Of a stretch of 64,000 nucleotides of DNA, positions 7,147 through 15,178 are shown in pieces. Both the position numbers and the translations under genes were made by a program. The first letter of the stretch is position 1, and every line of letters starts with the position of its first letter. The notes beneath the pieces were generated by a model. The model was not told the origin of the DNA and searched no databases. It saw only the letters and a program-made list of their open reading frames with translations. The stretch is from Wolbachia endosymbiont of Aedes albopictus (GTDB lineage: Bacteria; Pseudomonadota; Alphaproteobacteria; Rickettsiales; Anaplasmataceae): assembly GCF_024804185.1 (NCBI RefSeq), contig NZ_CP101657.1, positions 186,001 to 250,000 on the forward strand, written 5' to 3'.

Positions 7147-8427
7147 ATGCTAGATAAAGACCTGATATTGAATGACGATGCATATGAATTATCGCCAATT
7201 TCCAGGCACAAAACTCATGTTGTAGAAGTTGGAAAAGTAAAGATAGGAGGAAATAATCCTGTAGTTGTACAATCTATGGCGCTTGGTGTGCATATAGATT
7301 CTGATAATATAAAAAGTAGCGCAAAACATTATGCAAAAGAAATAACAGAACTAGCGCGCGCAGGTTCAGAGTTAGTACGGATTGCTTTGAATTCAGAGGA
7401 AGTAGCAAGGGCAATACCTTACATAGTAGAAGAGATAAATAAAGAAGGTTTTGACGGTAAAATATTGGTAGGTTGCGGTCAATATGAGCTAGATAAATTA
7501 GTTCAAGATTATCCAGACAACATCAAAATGCTGGGTAAAATTAGAATCAATCCAGGCAATATAGGCTTTGGCAACAAACGTGATGAGAAGTTTGAAAGGG
7601 TGATAGAGTATGCAATAATGCACGATCTTCCGGTTAGAATTGGAGTAAATTGGGGTAGTCTTAATAAATACCTTTTGCAAAAACTGATGGATGAAAACTC
7701 TTCGCTTAGTAATGCAAGGCCTTCTGATGTTATACTGCGCAAAGCACTTGTAATGTCTGCTCTTGATAGTGCAAAAAAAGCTGAAGAAATTGGTCTAAAT
7801 TCAAACAAAATAATCATTTCATGTAAAGTTAGCAAAGTACAAGATTTAATTTTAGTTTATATGGCACTTGCAAAATCTTCCAATTATGCGCTGCATTTGG
7901 GTTTAACTGAGGCTGGTATGGGCAATAAAGGCGTGGTAAATACCGCAGCAGGGCTTACTTATTTATTGCAAAATGGCATTGGAGATACAATACGGGCTTC
8001 TTTGACTCAACGTCCTGGTGAATTGCGTACTAATGAAGTGGTGGTGTGTCAGGAAATATTGCAATCTATAGGCTTGCGACACTTTAACCCTCAGGTTAAT
8101 TCATGTCCTGGTTGTGGGCGCACGAGTAGCGATCGTTTTCGTATATTAACTGAAGAAGTGAATGGCTATATAAAAACTCATATGCCGATATGGAAGAAAA
8201 AAAATCCAGGTGTAGAGCATATGAACATTGCTGTTATGGGATGCATAGTAAATGGTCCTGGAGAAAGCAAACACGCAAATTTGGGAATCAGCTTGCCTGG
8301 ATATGGAGAAAAATCTGTTTCAGCAGTCTACAAAGACGGCAAATATTTCAAAACTTTACAAGGTGATAATGTCTCTGAAGAATTTAAGGCAATTATTGAT
8401 AATTATGTGAAGGAGCATTACACGTAA
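7147..8427 (+). CDS. ispG: 4-hydroxy-3-methylbut-2-enyl diphosphate synthase
   Basis: IspG (GcpE) carries out the penultimate step of the non-mevalonate isoprenoid pathway, reducing MEcPP to HMBPP with a [4Fe-4S] cluster. The TIM-barrel domain starts with [16 protein letters not shown]. The cluster cysteines lie in the C-terminal domain: CPGCGR (about residue 320) and GCIVNGPGE (about 364). The length of about 426 residues fits the bacterial single-insert type. ATG 7147 is preferred; an in-frame TTG at 7132 is possible. Wolbachia depends on this pathway for ubiquinone and undecaprenyl carrier lipid. No clear ribosome site is seen. Confidence 0.96.
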   Translation: MLDKDLILNDDAYELSPISRHKTHVVEVGKVKIGGNNPVVVQSMALGVHIDSDNIKSSAKHYAKEITELARAGSELVRIALNSEEVARAIPYIVEEINKEGFDGKILVGCGQYELDKLVQDYPDNIKMLGKIRINPGNIGFGNKRDEKFERVIEYAIMHDLPVRIGVNWGSLNKYLLQKLMDENSSLSNARPSDVILRKALVMSALDSAKKAEEIGLNSNKIIISCKVSKVQDLILVYMALAKSSNYALHLGLTEAGMGNKGVVNTAAGLTYLLQNGIGDTIRASLTQRPGELRTNEVVVCQEILQSIGLRHFNPQVNSCPGCGRTSSDRFRILTEEVNGYIKTHMPIWKKKNPGVEHMNIAVMGCIVNGPGESKHANLGISLPGYGEKSVSAVYKDGKYFKTLQGDNVSEEFKAIIDNYVKEHYT

Positions 8428-8462
8428 CCTTTCACAGTTAATTAATAGATAAATCGCAAATA

Positions 8463-8495
8463 AAAAAAGAAAATTAAACCTTGTTTTTCTTTTTT
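8463..8495. terminator. AT-rich hairpin after ispG
   Basis: AAAAAAGAAAA (8463-8473) can pair with TTTTCTTTTTT (8485-8495). It is all A/T but ends in a T run on the + strand and could terminate transcription in either direction. Confidence 0.4.
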
Positions 8496-8539
8496 CGCTA
8501 TTAATATATTTATAACACAATTGAGTTTAAATAGTTGGT

Positions 8540-8941
8540 ATGAAAACCTTTTTACGAAATTTCTTGCACTATCTTCTGTCATCCCAGTGCTTGATACTGG
8601 GATCCATACCTTTTTTTCTCTGGTCACACGCTGAAATGACACCCAAGACGTGGTGTAATAGTTGTACAAGAATCCTACTAACTTTACTATTAATTCTATT
8701 TCCACTTTTAGCATCATCTATAAGCATTGAGAACATCGAAGAAAATTGCGATTACGAATATTACCCTAAATTAGATTCTTCTTCTGCTGATGAGTTACAC
8801 GTTATAAAGCGAAATTATTATAGATACGGTAAGGAATTAAAAATACTAGCAGATGAGAGGATAAAGGAGATCACTTTAGGCACTAGTGATCTAACCAGAC
8901 TGCATTCTGTGATTTTTAGCAAAACACGATCTTTCATTTGA
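8540..8941 (+). CDS. Small exported protein with a repeat inserted in its N-terminus
   Basis: The family was not recognised. The 133-residue frame starts MKTFLRNFLHYLL. A palindromic repeat (8578-8645) then encodes the odd segment SSQCLILGSIPFFLWSHAEM. A clean signal-like helix follows (ILLTLLLILFPLLASSISIE). The C-terminal 75 residues are polar (NCDYEYYPKLDSSSADELHV, then KRNYYRYGKELKIL). The original N-terminus was probably MKTFLRN joined to the later helix, so the repeat appears to have entered a signal peptide while preserving the frame. Whether the protein is still exported is uncertain. The gene stands alone between ispG and a MITE. Confidence 0.55.
   Translation: MKTFLRNFLHYLLSSQCLILGSIPFFLWSHAEMTPKTWCNSCTRILLTLLLILFPLLASSISIENIEENCDYEYYPKLDSSSADELHVIKRNYYRYGKELKILADERIKEITLGTSDLTRLHSVIFSKTRSFI
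8578..8645 (+). repeat. Wolbachia palindromic element inside a gene
   Basis: GTCATCCCAGTGCTTGATACTGGGATCC followed by a spacer and the GCTGAAATGACACC end. It is of the same type as the elements at 14502-14650 and 21927-22060, and it adds about 22 codons in frame. Confidence 0.7.
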
Positions 8942-8991
8942 GCTTTCTTCAATTTAAAGTAAATACAGAAAATTGCTACCTATAGCTAAAC

Positions 8992-9132
8992 TGACCTTAC
9001 CCAGAAAAAGTGGAGAGAAAGTTTGGAATGTTTTTTACAAAGAGAACAAACTATTTGCCATATTTTGAAAAAACGTTTTATTTTACTCCAAAAACGTCTT
9101 AACTTTCTCTCTACTTTTTCTGGGTAAGGTCA
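8992..9132. mobile_element. MITE of 141 bp with 32 bp terminal inverted repeats
   Basis: The left end 8992-9023 (TGACCTTACCCAGAAAAAGT...) and the right end 9101-9132 are inverted copies with one mismatch in 32 bases. The 77 bp interior is AT-rich and non-coding. A degenerate single end of the same element lies at 954-985. It is probably a non-autonomous derivative of an insertion sequence whose transposase is elsewhere; the family was not identified. Confidence 0.75.
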
Positions 9133-9230
9133 CACTTGACTACTTGGATCTAGTATGATTTAATTAACCAAGAAGTAGACATGAAAAAATTATGTAGTGA
9201 ACCAGTTTGCATGACGCTAAGAAGGAAAAT

Positions 9231-10625
9231 ATGGATAGAAAAACGAGAATAGAATCAGATAGCTTAGGGAAAGTAAAAGTACCAAGTGAACATTACTGGG
9301 GAGCACAGACTCAACGTTCTTTAGAAAATTTTAAGATTGGCACAGAAAAAATGCCAGAGCCTCTGATTAAAGCATTAGCAATAGTAAAACTTGCAGCAGC
9401 ACGTGTTAACATGAAGCACGATGCTATAGATAATAAGGTAGGGGACGCAATCTGCACAGCCGCAAGGGAAGTAATAGATGGCAAATTTTATAATGAATTT
9501 CCGCTTGTTGTTTGGCAAACCGGATCCGGAACGCAGACTAATATGAATATGAATGAAGTGATCAGCAATCGCGCAATAGAGATTTTAGGTGGTAATCTGG
9601 GTAGTAAATCTCCAATACATCCAAACGACCATGTGAATTATGGTCAGTCATCAAATGACACCTTCCCAACAGCAATGCATATAGCAGCAGCAGAGCAAAT
9701 AAACTGCTTGCTTATTCCAAATCTTGAAAAATTGCATAAGGTGCTGGATAATAAGGTTCAGGAATTTAAAAATATAATAAAAGTAGGACGTACTCACTTA
9801 CAAGATGCAACACCCCTAACACTGGGACAGGAGTTTTCTGGCTATGCAGCCCAGATTAAAAAGGGGATAGAGAGAGTAAAATCAACTTTAAGTGGTATAT
9901 ACGAGCTTGCACAAGGTGGCACTGCGGTTGGCACGGGGCTCAATACTAAAAAGGGTTTTGCTGAAGATTTTTCAAGCCAAGTTGCAGAAATTACTAATCT
10001 TCCATTTATTTCAGCAGGCAATAAATTTGAAGCGCTAGCAGCAAACGATGCTTTAGTTGAGCTCAGTGGAACACTTAATACAGTAGCAGTCAGTTTAATG
10101 AAAATTGCAAATGATATAAGGTTGCTTGGTTCTGGTCCAAGATGTGGAATTGGGGAAATAATGTTACCGGAAAATGAGCCTGGTTCTTCAATTATGCCAG
10201 GTAAAGTGAATCCAACTCAGTGTGAAGCAGTAACTATGGTGTGCACTCAAGTTATGGGAAATCATGTTGCTGTGACCATTAGTGGTTCAAACGGTCATTT
10301 TGAATTGAATGTGTTTAAGCCAGTGATAATTTACAATGTTTTGCAGTCTATAAGACTTTTAGCTGATGCAAGTTTAAATTTTACAGAAAAATGTGTAGTT
10401 GGTATTAAGGCAAATGAAGAGAGGATAAAAGATTTACTGAATCAGTCGTTGATGTTGGTCACTATATTAAATACGCATATAGGGTATGACAATGCAGCAA
10501 AAATAGCGAAGCTTGCTTATAAAGAAAATATCACTCTAAAAGAAGCAGCAGCAAAACTTCAACTGCTCACTGAGGAGGAGTTTGAAAGGATAGTGAAACC
10601 AGAAGAAATGGTGAATTATTTGTAA
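9231..10625 (+). CDS. fumC: Fumarate hydratase class II
   Basis: FumC is the iron-independent fumarase, converting fumarate to malate in the TCA cycle as a homotetramer. The protein begins [20 protein letters not shown] and contains [20 protein letters not shown] and the superfamily signature [11 protein letters not shown] (about residue 317), which includes the catalytic serine loop. The 464-residue length is typical. ATG 9231 is chosen because AAGGAAAAT precedes it; TTG 9207 would add eight residues. The gene stands alone after the MITE and is followed by a hairpin (10634-10668). Confidence 0.97.
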   Translation: MDRKTRIESDSLGKVKVPSEHYWGAQTQRSLENFKIGTEKMPEPLIKALAIVKLAAARVNMKHDAIDNKVGDAICTAAREVIDGKFYNEFPLVVWQTGSGTQTNMNMNEVISNRAIEILGGNLGSKSPIHPNDHVNYGQSSNDTFPTAMHIAAAEQINCLLIPNLEKLHKVLDNKVQEFKNIIKVGRTHLQDATPLTLGQEFSGYAAQIKKGIERVKSTLSGIYELAQGGTAVGTGLNTKKGFAEDFSSQVAEITNLPFISAGNKFEALAANDALVELSGTLNTVAVSLMKIANDIRLLGSGPRCGIGEIMLPENEPGSSIMPGKVNPTQCEAVTMVCTQVMGNHVAVTISGSNGHFELNVFKPVIIYNVLQSIRLLADASLNFTEKCVVGIKANEERIKDLLNQSLMLVTILNTHIGYDNAAKIAKLAYKENITLKEAAAKLQLLTEEEFERIVKPEEMVNYL

Positions 10626-10633
10626 CCGTTGGG

Positions 10634-10668
10634 AGTGTTAAATAAACCATACGCGTCAAGTTAACACT
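10634..10668 (+). terminator. Hairpin after fumC
   Basis: AGTGTTAA (10634-10641) pairs with TTAACACT (10661-10668) across a 19-base loop, just after the fumC stop. There is no T run, so this is only a possible terminator. Confidence 0.4.
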
Positions 10669-10726
10669 GCCATTAAGTTAAGGAAAAAGAATGATGTCAT
10701 GAAAGTAGCTTTCCATCCAAGAGAGT

Positions 10727-10810
10727 GTCATTCCAGTGCCCTGACTACTTGGATCCAGGAAGCTTACCAAGTAAATGTACAATAAGAACTAGATTCCAGA
10801 CTGGAATGAC
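10727..10810. repeat. Palindromic repeat, 'GTCATTCCAGTG' type
   Basis: It starts GTCATTCCAGTGCCCTGACT and ends with the inverted CCAGACTGGAATGAC. It belongs to the same class as the repeats at 14502-14650 and 21927-22060 but has a shorter, different core. Confidence 0.7.
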
Positions 10811-10822
10811 ATCCTACTTAAC

Positions 10823-11072
10823 CGTCATACCGCGATTCATTCGCGGTATCTCTTAGCCGCTAACAAGTAGCGGGATGACGAGCTTATCATCATACCGCCG
10901 CGGTATCTCAGTCGCTAACAAGTGGCAACTGTTCTCCCTCGTCATACCGCGATTCATTCGCGGTATCCCTTAGCCGCTAACACATAGCGGAATGACGAAG
11001 ATGCCACCACGAACCGTCATACCGCGATTCATTCGCGGTATCTCTTAGCCGCTAACAAGTAGCGGGATGACG
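10823..11072. repeat. Cluster of 58 bp palindromic repeats
   Basis: Three full units (10823-10880, 10940-10997, 11015-11072) and one partial unit (about 10887-10930). Each unit contains two hairpins, ATACCGCG/CGCGGTAT and CCGCTA/TAGCGG, bounded by CGTCA and TGACG. The spacers are short and not unique, so this is not a CRISPR array. The cluster abuts the dispersed repeat at 11073. Confidence 0.85.
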
Positions 11073-11391
11073 GTTGTCGTTTAGCTATAAATATTAAGAA
11101 ATTTACCAAACAAAAAAAAAGGCAAAAGAAGCCCCGTGGTGCGAGTTTTGACTCTATATTACTGTAAGTGGCGCTGTAATAATGTGCTAACGCTTAAAAT
11201 AAGCGCGATTTGGCTGAATGTAGAAAAAATAAAAAAGACATGCAGCCGCTATAATTTTATGTAATCCGCCAATAAATACTCTGAGTTTTTTACTGAATTT
11301 TTGTTGTTGAACCTGCGCAGATCAAAAACAAGTTTTGAGTCACAAATACCCTTGATACTACAATAAGGGGGCTAGCGGAGTTTGTCAAGTA
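11073..11391 (-). ncRNA. Dispersed ~315 bp repeat, copy 1; candidate small RNA
   Basis: Nearly identical to 32359-32674 and, inverted, to 45847-46160. On the minus strand it starts with TTGACA (11383-11388), a 17-base spacer and TATTGT (11360-11365), and its far end is GGGGCTTCTTTTGCC plus a long T run (terminator-like). It contains no long open frame. A promoter at one end and a terminator at the other suggest a transcribed small RNA of about 280 nt; this is inference. It was not recognised as a known RNA family. Confidence 0.45.
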
Positions 11392-11438
11392 AGTTTTTAC
11401 ATCTAATTTATAGCTCCCTGCATGATACCGCGTATTAT

Positions 11439-12575
11439 CTATACCAAGGTGTTCTTCTTGTAGATATTATACCAACAATCCACTATTTTTTTTATGTCTT
11501 GTGGTTTAGTTTCTGGACCTATACTGATTCTAATTGAACACTCTGCTTGCTCTTTTGTTGCCCCCATTGCAAGCAAAACATGGGAAGGCTCAACTTTTCC
11601 AGAAGAACATGCAGAACCATTACTAACTGCAATATGATTCAAGTCAAAATGCATGAGCTGCACATCACTCTTTACTCCTGGCATATAAATAAAACTTGTG
11701 TTTGGCAGCCTCTTAGAGTTTTTACCGAAGATTCTTATATCACTGGCAAGATTTAATAATTTACACTCTAATTGATTACGTAGCTCCTTTACTTCATCCA
11801 TTTTTGATAGAAGGTCTGGAATATTTTGCAGTGCAGCAGAAAGGCCTGCGATCGCAACAATATTTTCCGTACCACCACGAAATCCCTTCTCTTGTCCACC
11901 ACCTATTATAATAGGTTCTATCGCAAGTTCTTTATTGAATATTAAAACTCCATTGCCTGCTACACCGCCAAATTTATGGGCGGATAAAGTGAGTAAATCC
12001 ACTCCTAAATCTTCCATATTAACTTTAATTTTCCCAACACTTTGAGCAGTGTCAGTGTGGCAAATTGCTCCAAATTTGTGTGCTATTTCAGCTATTTCCT
12101 TAACAGGCTGAATAACTCCGGTTTCGTTATTTGCCATCATAACTGAAACTATTGCTTTGTTTCCTTTAAGTTCACTTAGAATTTTTTCTAGCTCTAAAAA
12201 GTCAACAATGCCCTCCAGATTAACGGGTATTATACATGGATTACATGCAGAATTAAGAATTGAAGGATGCTCTATAGCTGAAATTACATGCAGATAGCCT
12301 GCTATTCCTCTCATAACAAGGTTATTCGCTTCAGTCGCACCAGACGTAAAAACTATTTCTTTATCACTTGGAACACCAATAGCATCACGTATGTTATCTC
12401 TTGCATCTTGAAGAATCTTCCTTGCTTCTTGTCCTCTTTTATGTAGTGATGATGGATTGAGCGTTTGTTTTAACAAGACCTCAAATATACTTTTTTTTAC
12501 ATTTTCACTAATTGGAGCAGTTGCATTGTAATCAGCATATACGCAACCACTATTTTCTAAAGAGAATGGACTCAT
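11439..12575 (-). CDS. Cysteine desulfurase, NifS/IscS family
   Basis: A PLP enzyme that takes sulfur from cysteine to alanine and supplies it for Fe-S clusters or tRNA thiolation. The 378-residue sequence has the class V aminotransferase fold: an N-terminal YADYNATAPI, the PLP lysine in SAHKFGG (about residue 197) and the active-site cysteine loop SNGSACSSGKVEPSH (about 323). It resembles the NifS-like branch rather than the longer IscS that normally sits in an isc operon. It is a single gene with no Fe-S scaffold beside it. The IscA-family gene at 14664 is nearby but not adjacent. Its physiological partner is unknown. Confidence 0.88.
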   Translation of the reverse strand: MSPFSLENSGCVYADYNATAPISENVKKSIFEVLLKQTLNPSSLHKRGQEARKILQDARDNIRDAIGVPSDKEIVFTSGATEANNLVMRGIAGYLHVISAIEHPSILNSACNPCIIPVNLEGIVDFLELEKILSELKGNKAIVSVMMANNETGVIQPVKEIAEIAHKFGAICHTDTAQSVGKIKVNMEDLGVDLLTLSAHKFGGVAGNGVLIFNKELAIEPIIIGGGQEKGFRGGTENIVAIAGLSAALQNIPDLLSKMDEVKELRNQLECKLLNLASDIRIFGKNSKRLPNTSFIYMPGVKSDVQLMHFDLNHIAVSNGSACSSGKVEPSHVLLAMGATKEQAECSIRISIGPETKPQDIKKIVDCWYNIYKKNTLV

Positions 12576-12730
12576 CTGTCACTTAAATAAGTTTACCATC
12601 AACTATAGCCATAACTATGTACGTTAGCTTTAACATGATAAAAAATTTATTGCAAAAACAGCGAAATTAATACATAATTAATAATTCATGTCATCAATAC
12701 CTGTCAAGCAGGTTTTTGTTAGGAGTTACC

Positions 12731-13429
12731 ATGGTAGAAGTTTTTTTGAATAATGCAACAAGAAAGATAGAAGGTGAATACCACCAAAGCAAAGATGCCA
12801 ACGCGCCGGTTGTGCTGATTTTACATCATCACCCTCAATATGGTGGTAATATGGGTAGTAAAATTGTACATGGTATATATACGTCTTTTATCGATAACAA
12901 TTTTTCTGCATTGAAAATTAACTTTCGTGGTGTGGGAAAATCTACCGGAACTTTTGATAAGGGTATAGGAGAATTAACTGACGCTGCGGTAGCTATTGAT
13001 TGGCTTCAGGAACATAATCCTAGCAACGTTCCAATTTGGATCGCTGGTTTTTCTTTTGGAGCATGGGTGGCTATGCAGCTAACAATGCGTCGCCCTGAGA
13101 TAGTGGGTTTTATTGCTCTTTCTCTTCCAGTAACTAAGTACGATTTTTCTTTTCTTTCTCCCTGTCCAGTTTCTGGGCTTGTAATACAAAGCAGTAACGA
13201 TACAATCTCAGAAGAAAGCGATGTAACAGAATTAGCAAAAAGGTTAATAAATTCAGTAAAAAGTAATCACATGAAATACCATATAATAGACGATACTAAT
13301 CACTTTCTAAGGGATAAAGAAGAGGAAGTGACTCAAATCATAGATGGTTATATAAAACTGCGCTTAAACAGTGCAGCTATTTCTTCTCAAAAGGTCAAAA
13401 AAGAGGTAAGGGTAAAAGAATATGCCTAA
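12731..13429 (+). CDS. Alpha/beta hydrolase
   Basis: A 232-residue protein with the alpha/beta-hydrolase pattern: LILHHHPQYGGNM near the oxyanion region, nucleophile elbow GFSFGAW (G-x-S-x-G), then IQSSNDTISE and a histidine in DDTNHFLRDKEEE, giving a plausible Ser-Asp-His triad. Similar proteins are annotated as dienelactone-hydrolase-like or conserved alpha/beta hydrolases of unknown substrate. ATG 12731 is chosen because AGGAG precedes it by six bases. The gene lies just upstream of a small lipoprotein gene in the same direction. Confidence 0.82.
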   Translation: MVEVFLNNATRKIEGEYHQSKDANAPVVLILHHHPQYGGNMGSKIVHGIYTSFIDNNFSALKINFRGVGKSTGTFDKGIGELTDAAVAIDWLQEHNPSNVPIWIAGFSFGAWVAMQLTMRRPEIVGFIALSLPVTKYDFSFLSPCPVSGLVIQSSNDTISEESDVTELAKRLINSVKSNHMKYHIIDDTNHFLRDKEEEVTQIIDGYIKLRLNSAAISSQKVKKEVRVKEYA

Positions 13430-13481
13430 CCTTTACAAACAAGAGAAATGAGTGTAGTAATATAAATGAAAAGGTTTTGTT

Positions 13482-13646
13482 ATGTTTAAAAAGCTATTAT
13501 TTTTTGCTTTAGCTGTGTTTATATTATCGGGGTGTTCCCTAAGTAAACAGCGTAAGTTAAAAAGTCCGTGTATAAAAAGCAATGAAAGCGTTTCATGCGA
13601 GTTATACTCTGTTAATGATCATTGGTTAGATAAGTATAAGGCATAG
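13482..13646 (+). CDS. Small lipoprotein, possibly VirB7-like
   Basis: A 54-residue protein with a lysine-rich N-terminus, a hydrophobic segment and lipobox LSGC (cysteine at residue 18), so it should be lipidated and anchored in a membrane. The mature part ends with CELYSVNDHWLDKYKA. Small lipoproteins of type IV secretion (VirB7/TrwH) have a comparable length and a C-terminal F/Y-x-x-N-x-x-W motif, which is seen here as YSVNDHW. This match is short and no other vir gene is near, so the function is a suggestion only. The start is ATG 13482 after an AAAGG ribosome site. Confidence 0.6.
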   Translation: MFKKLLFFALAVFILSGCSLSKQRKLKSPCIKSNESVSCELYSVNDHWLDKYKA

Positions 13647-13674
13647 GTAGTTTAAATTGTGCTATTTTTCCTAT

Positions 13675-14349
13675 TCACAACTTCACTAATGATCGATCTC
13701 TCAATTGGAAAATGCAGTCTGCCTTTTCTGCAAGGAGATGATTGTGCGTTACTATAAGCATAGAGCTGTTATTTTCCTTTACGTAGGAATATAGCAGTAA
13801 AAACACGTTAAAAGAATTTGTTGGATCTAAATTTCCTGTTGGCTCATCTGCAAGTAAAAGCTTTGGAGAATTTACAATGCTTCTTGCAATTGCAATTCTC
13901 TGCCTTTCCCCACCCGAAACTTCAGATACCATGCTACTTGCTTTGTTTTCCAGACCAAATTTTCCCAACATTGCTTGCGAATTTTTTTTTGCTTCAGCTT
14001 TGCTTTTTCCTGCAATGAGTTGAGGAAGCATAATATTTTCCAACACCGATAACTCTTGTAACAAATAGTGAAATTGATAAACAAAACTAAGAAAATTTCT
14101 TCTTACATGGGTTTTATGCTTATTATTGGCTTGTGTGCAATTTATTCCATCTATCGTAACTATACCTGAAGTTGGCTTGTCCAACAAGCCTGCGATTTGC
14201 AATATAGTTGTTTTTCCTGCACCTGAATTGCCAATCAGCGCTACTACTTGCCCTCTTGTGACACTTAGGTTGATGTCTTTTACAACAGGAGAATTATCCT
14301 TGAAGCTTTTATCTACAGAAGTTAGTTCTAGAGCTACATTATCACTCAT
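13675..14349 (-). CDS. lolD: Lipoprotein-releasing ABC transporter ATPase, LolD type
   Basis: An ATPase subunit of the kind that powers release of lipoproteins from the inner membrane (LolCDE). The 224-residue protein has Walker A GNSGAGKTT, signature VSGGERQRIAIARS, Walker B LLLADEPTGNLD and a His switch in IVTHNH. These match the LolD/MacB subfamily, and LolD is the usual single member in Wolbachia. ATG at 14349 (MSDNVALEL) is chosen because an upstream extension would run back towards repeat sequence and lacks homology to the family. LolC/E was not seen in the window. Confidence 0.88.
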   Translation of the reverse strand: MSDNVALELTSVDKSFKDNSPVVKDINLSVTRGQVVALIGNSGAGKTTILQIAGLLDKPTSGIVTIDGINCTQANNKHKTHVRRNFLSFVYQFHYLLQELSVLENIMLPQLIAGKSKAEAKKNSQAMLGKFGLENKASSMVSEVSGGERQRIAIARSIVNSPKLLLADEPTGNLDPTNSFNVFLLLYSYVKENNSSMLIVTHNHLLAEKADCIFQLRDRSLVKL

Positions 14350-14663
14350 GTTTAAAAGACCTATAACCATACAAATGTTGTGCTTGCATAGCAAATGATA
14401 GTGCATGACCAGTAAAAAAGAAATAGAAGAATAAACCTCAGTGTTAAGTATACAACTATATGAACGTTGTAACTTGAGAGCACCCTCCACCAGAGAAGGG
14501 TGTCATCCCAGTGCTCCGACACTGGGATCCAGGAATTTTGATTGGACACTAAGCTGGTGAGCATAAAAGTAGCTAATCCTATGTTAAAACACAACGTTTG
14601 TGATGGGATTGCGTAAAAGGCTGGATTCCAGTGTCACGCACTGGAATGACATCAAATTTTTGA
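14350..14663. other. Intergenic repeat region between lolD and the IscA-like gene
   Basis: No gene is seen. Most of the gap is a composite repeat (about 14456-14650) that is related to 21899-22125. Confidence 0.7.
14502..14650. repeat. Palindromic repeat, ~150 bp
   Basis: It starts GTCATCCCAGTGCTCCGACA and ends with the inverted GTGTCACGCACTGGAATGAC. The core (AGCATAAAAGTAGC and flanks) is shared with 21927-22060. The left flank (TGAACGTTGTAACTTGAGAG at about 14460) is also shared, inverted, with the region near 22085-22120, so a larger composite unit was copied. Confidence 0.75.
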
Positions 14664-15131
14664 CTAAACCGAGAAGCTGTTACCACAACCACATTGAGAC
14701 TTAGCAAAGGCATTCTTTATTTGAAAACCAGAACCACTGAGATCCTCAGTATAATCTATAACTGAGTTATTTAAAAATTTTGCTGAACAATTATCAACCA
14801 TTAATACAGGGTTTCCATTTTCATCATTAATCACTATATCTTTACCTTTTTCGCTAAAACTGGAGTGGCTTCTATAGTCCTCACTTTCTTCATAGTCATA
14901 GTCATCATCTTCGTCTTCGTCATCAAACTCATCATCGTAATCATCATCTTCATCATCCAAAGATAGATTTTTATTCATTTGATCCATAAGAAAATTGTAT
15001 TTGAAGCCAGAACATCCACCACCTGAAACTGCAACCCGCAAAACGGAACTCTTATCTCCTTCCTGCTCTGCAAGAGAGTGGATTTTTTTTAGTGCATTAT
15101 CAGTTAAGTTGATGTTGTAATTTGTTGACAT
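14664..15131 (-). CDS. IscA/ErpA-family iron-sulfur protein with an acidic insert
   Basis: A-type carrier that delivers Fe-S clusters to target enzymes. The family core is present: ITLxD-like start (NINLTDNALKKI), VAVSGGGCSGFKYNF with the first ligand cysteine, then DYTEDLSGSGFQIKN and the C-terminal CGCG motif. The 155-residue length exceeds the usual ~107 because about 45 acidic residues (rich in D, E and Y) are inserted between the first core and the IVINDENGNPVLMVD strand. The insert is encoded by GAT/GAA-rich, low-complexity DNA. ATG 15131 is preferred over GTG 15140. The three cysteines are intact, so the protein should be functional. Confidence 0.88.
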   Translation of the reverse strand: MSTNYNINLTDNALKKIHSLAEQEGDKSSVLRVAVSGGGCSGFKYNFLMDQMNKNLSLDDEDDDYDDEFDDEDEDDDYDYEESEDYRSHSSFSEKGKDIVINDENGNPVLMVDNCSAKFLNNSVIDYTEDLSGSGFQIKNAFAKSQCGCGNSFSV

Positions 15132-15178
15132 AGTAACCACCGTTTATTATTGATAATTTATTATAGTAGAAATTTTAC

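Noticed and set aside
8442-8717. 91-residue minus-strand frame opposite the exported protein
   Set aside because: It includes the antisense of the palindromic repeat and the ispG terminator.
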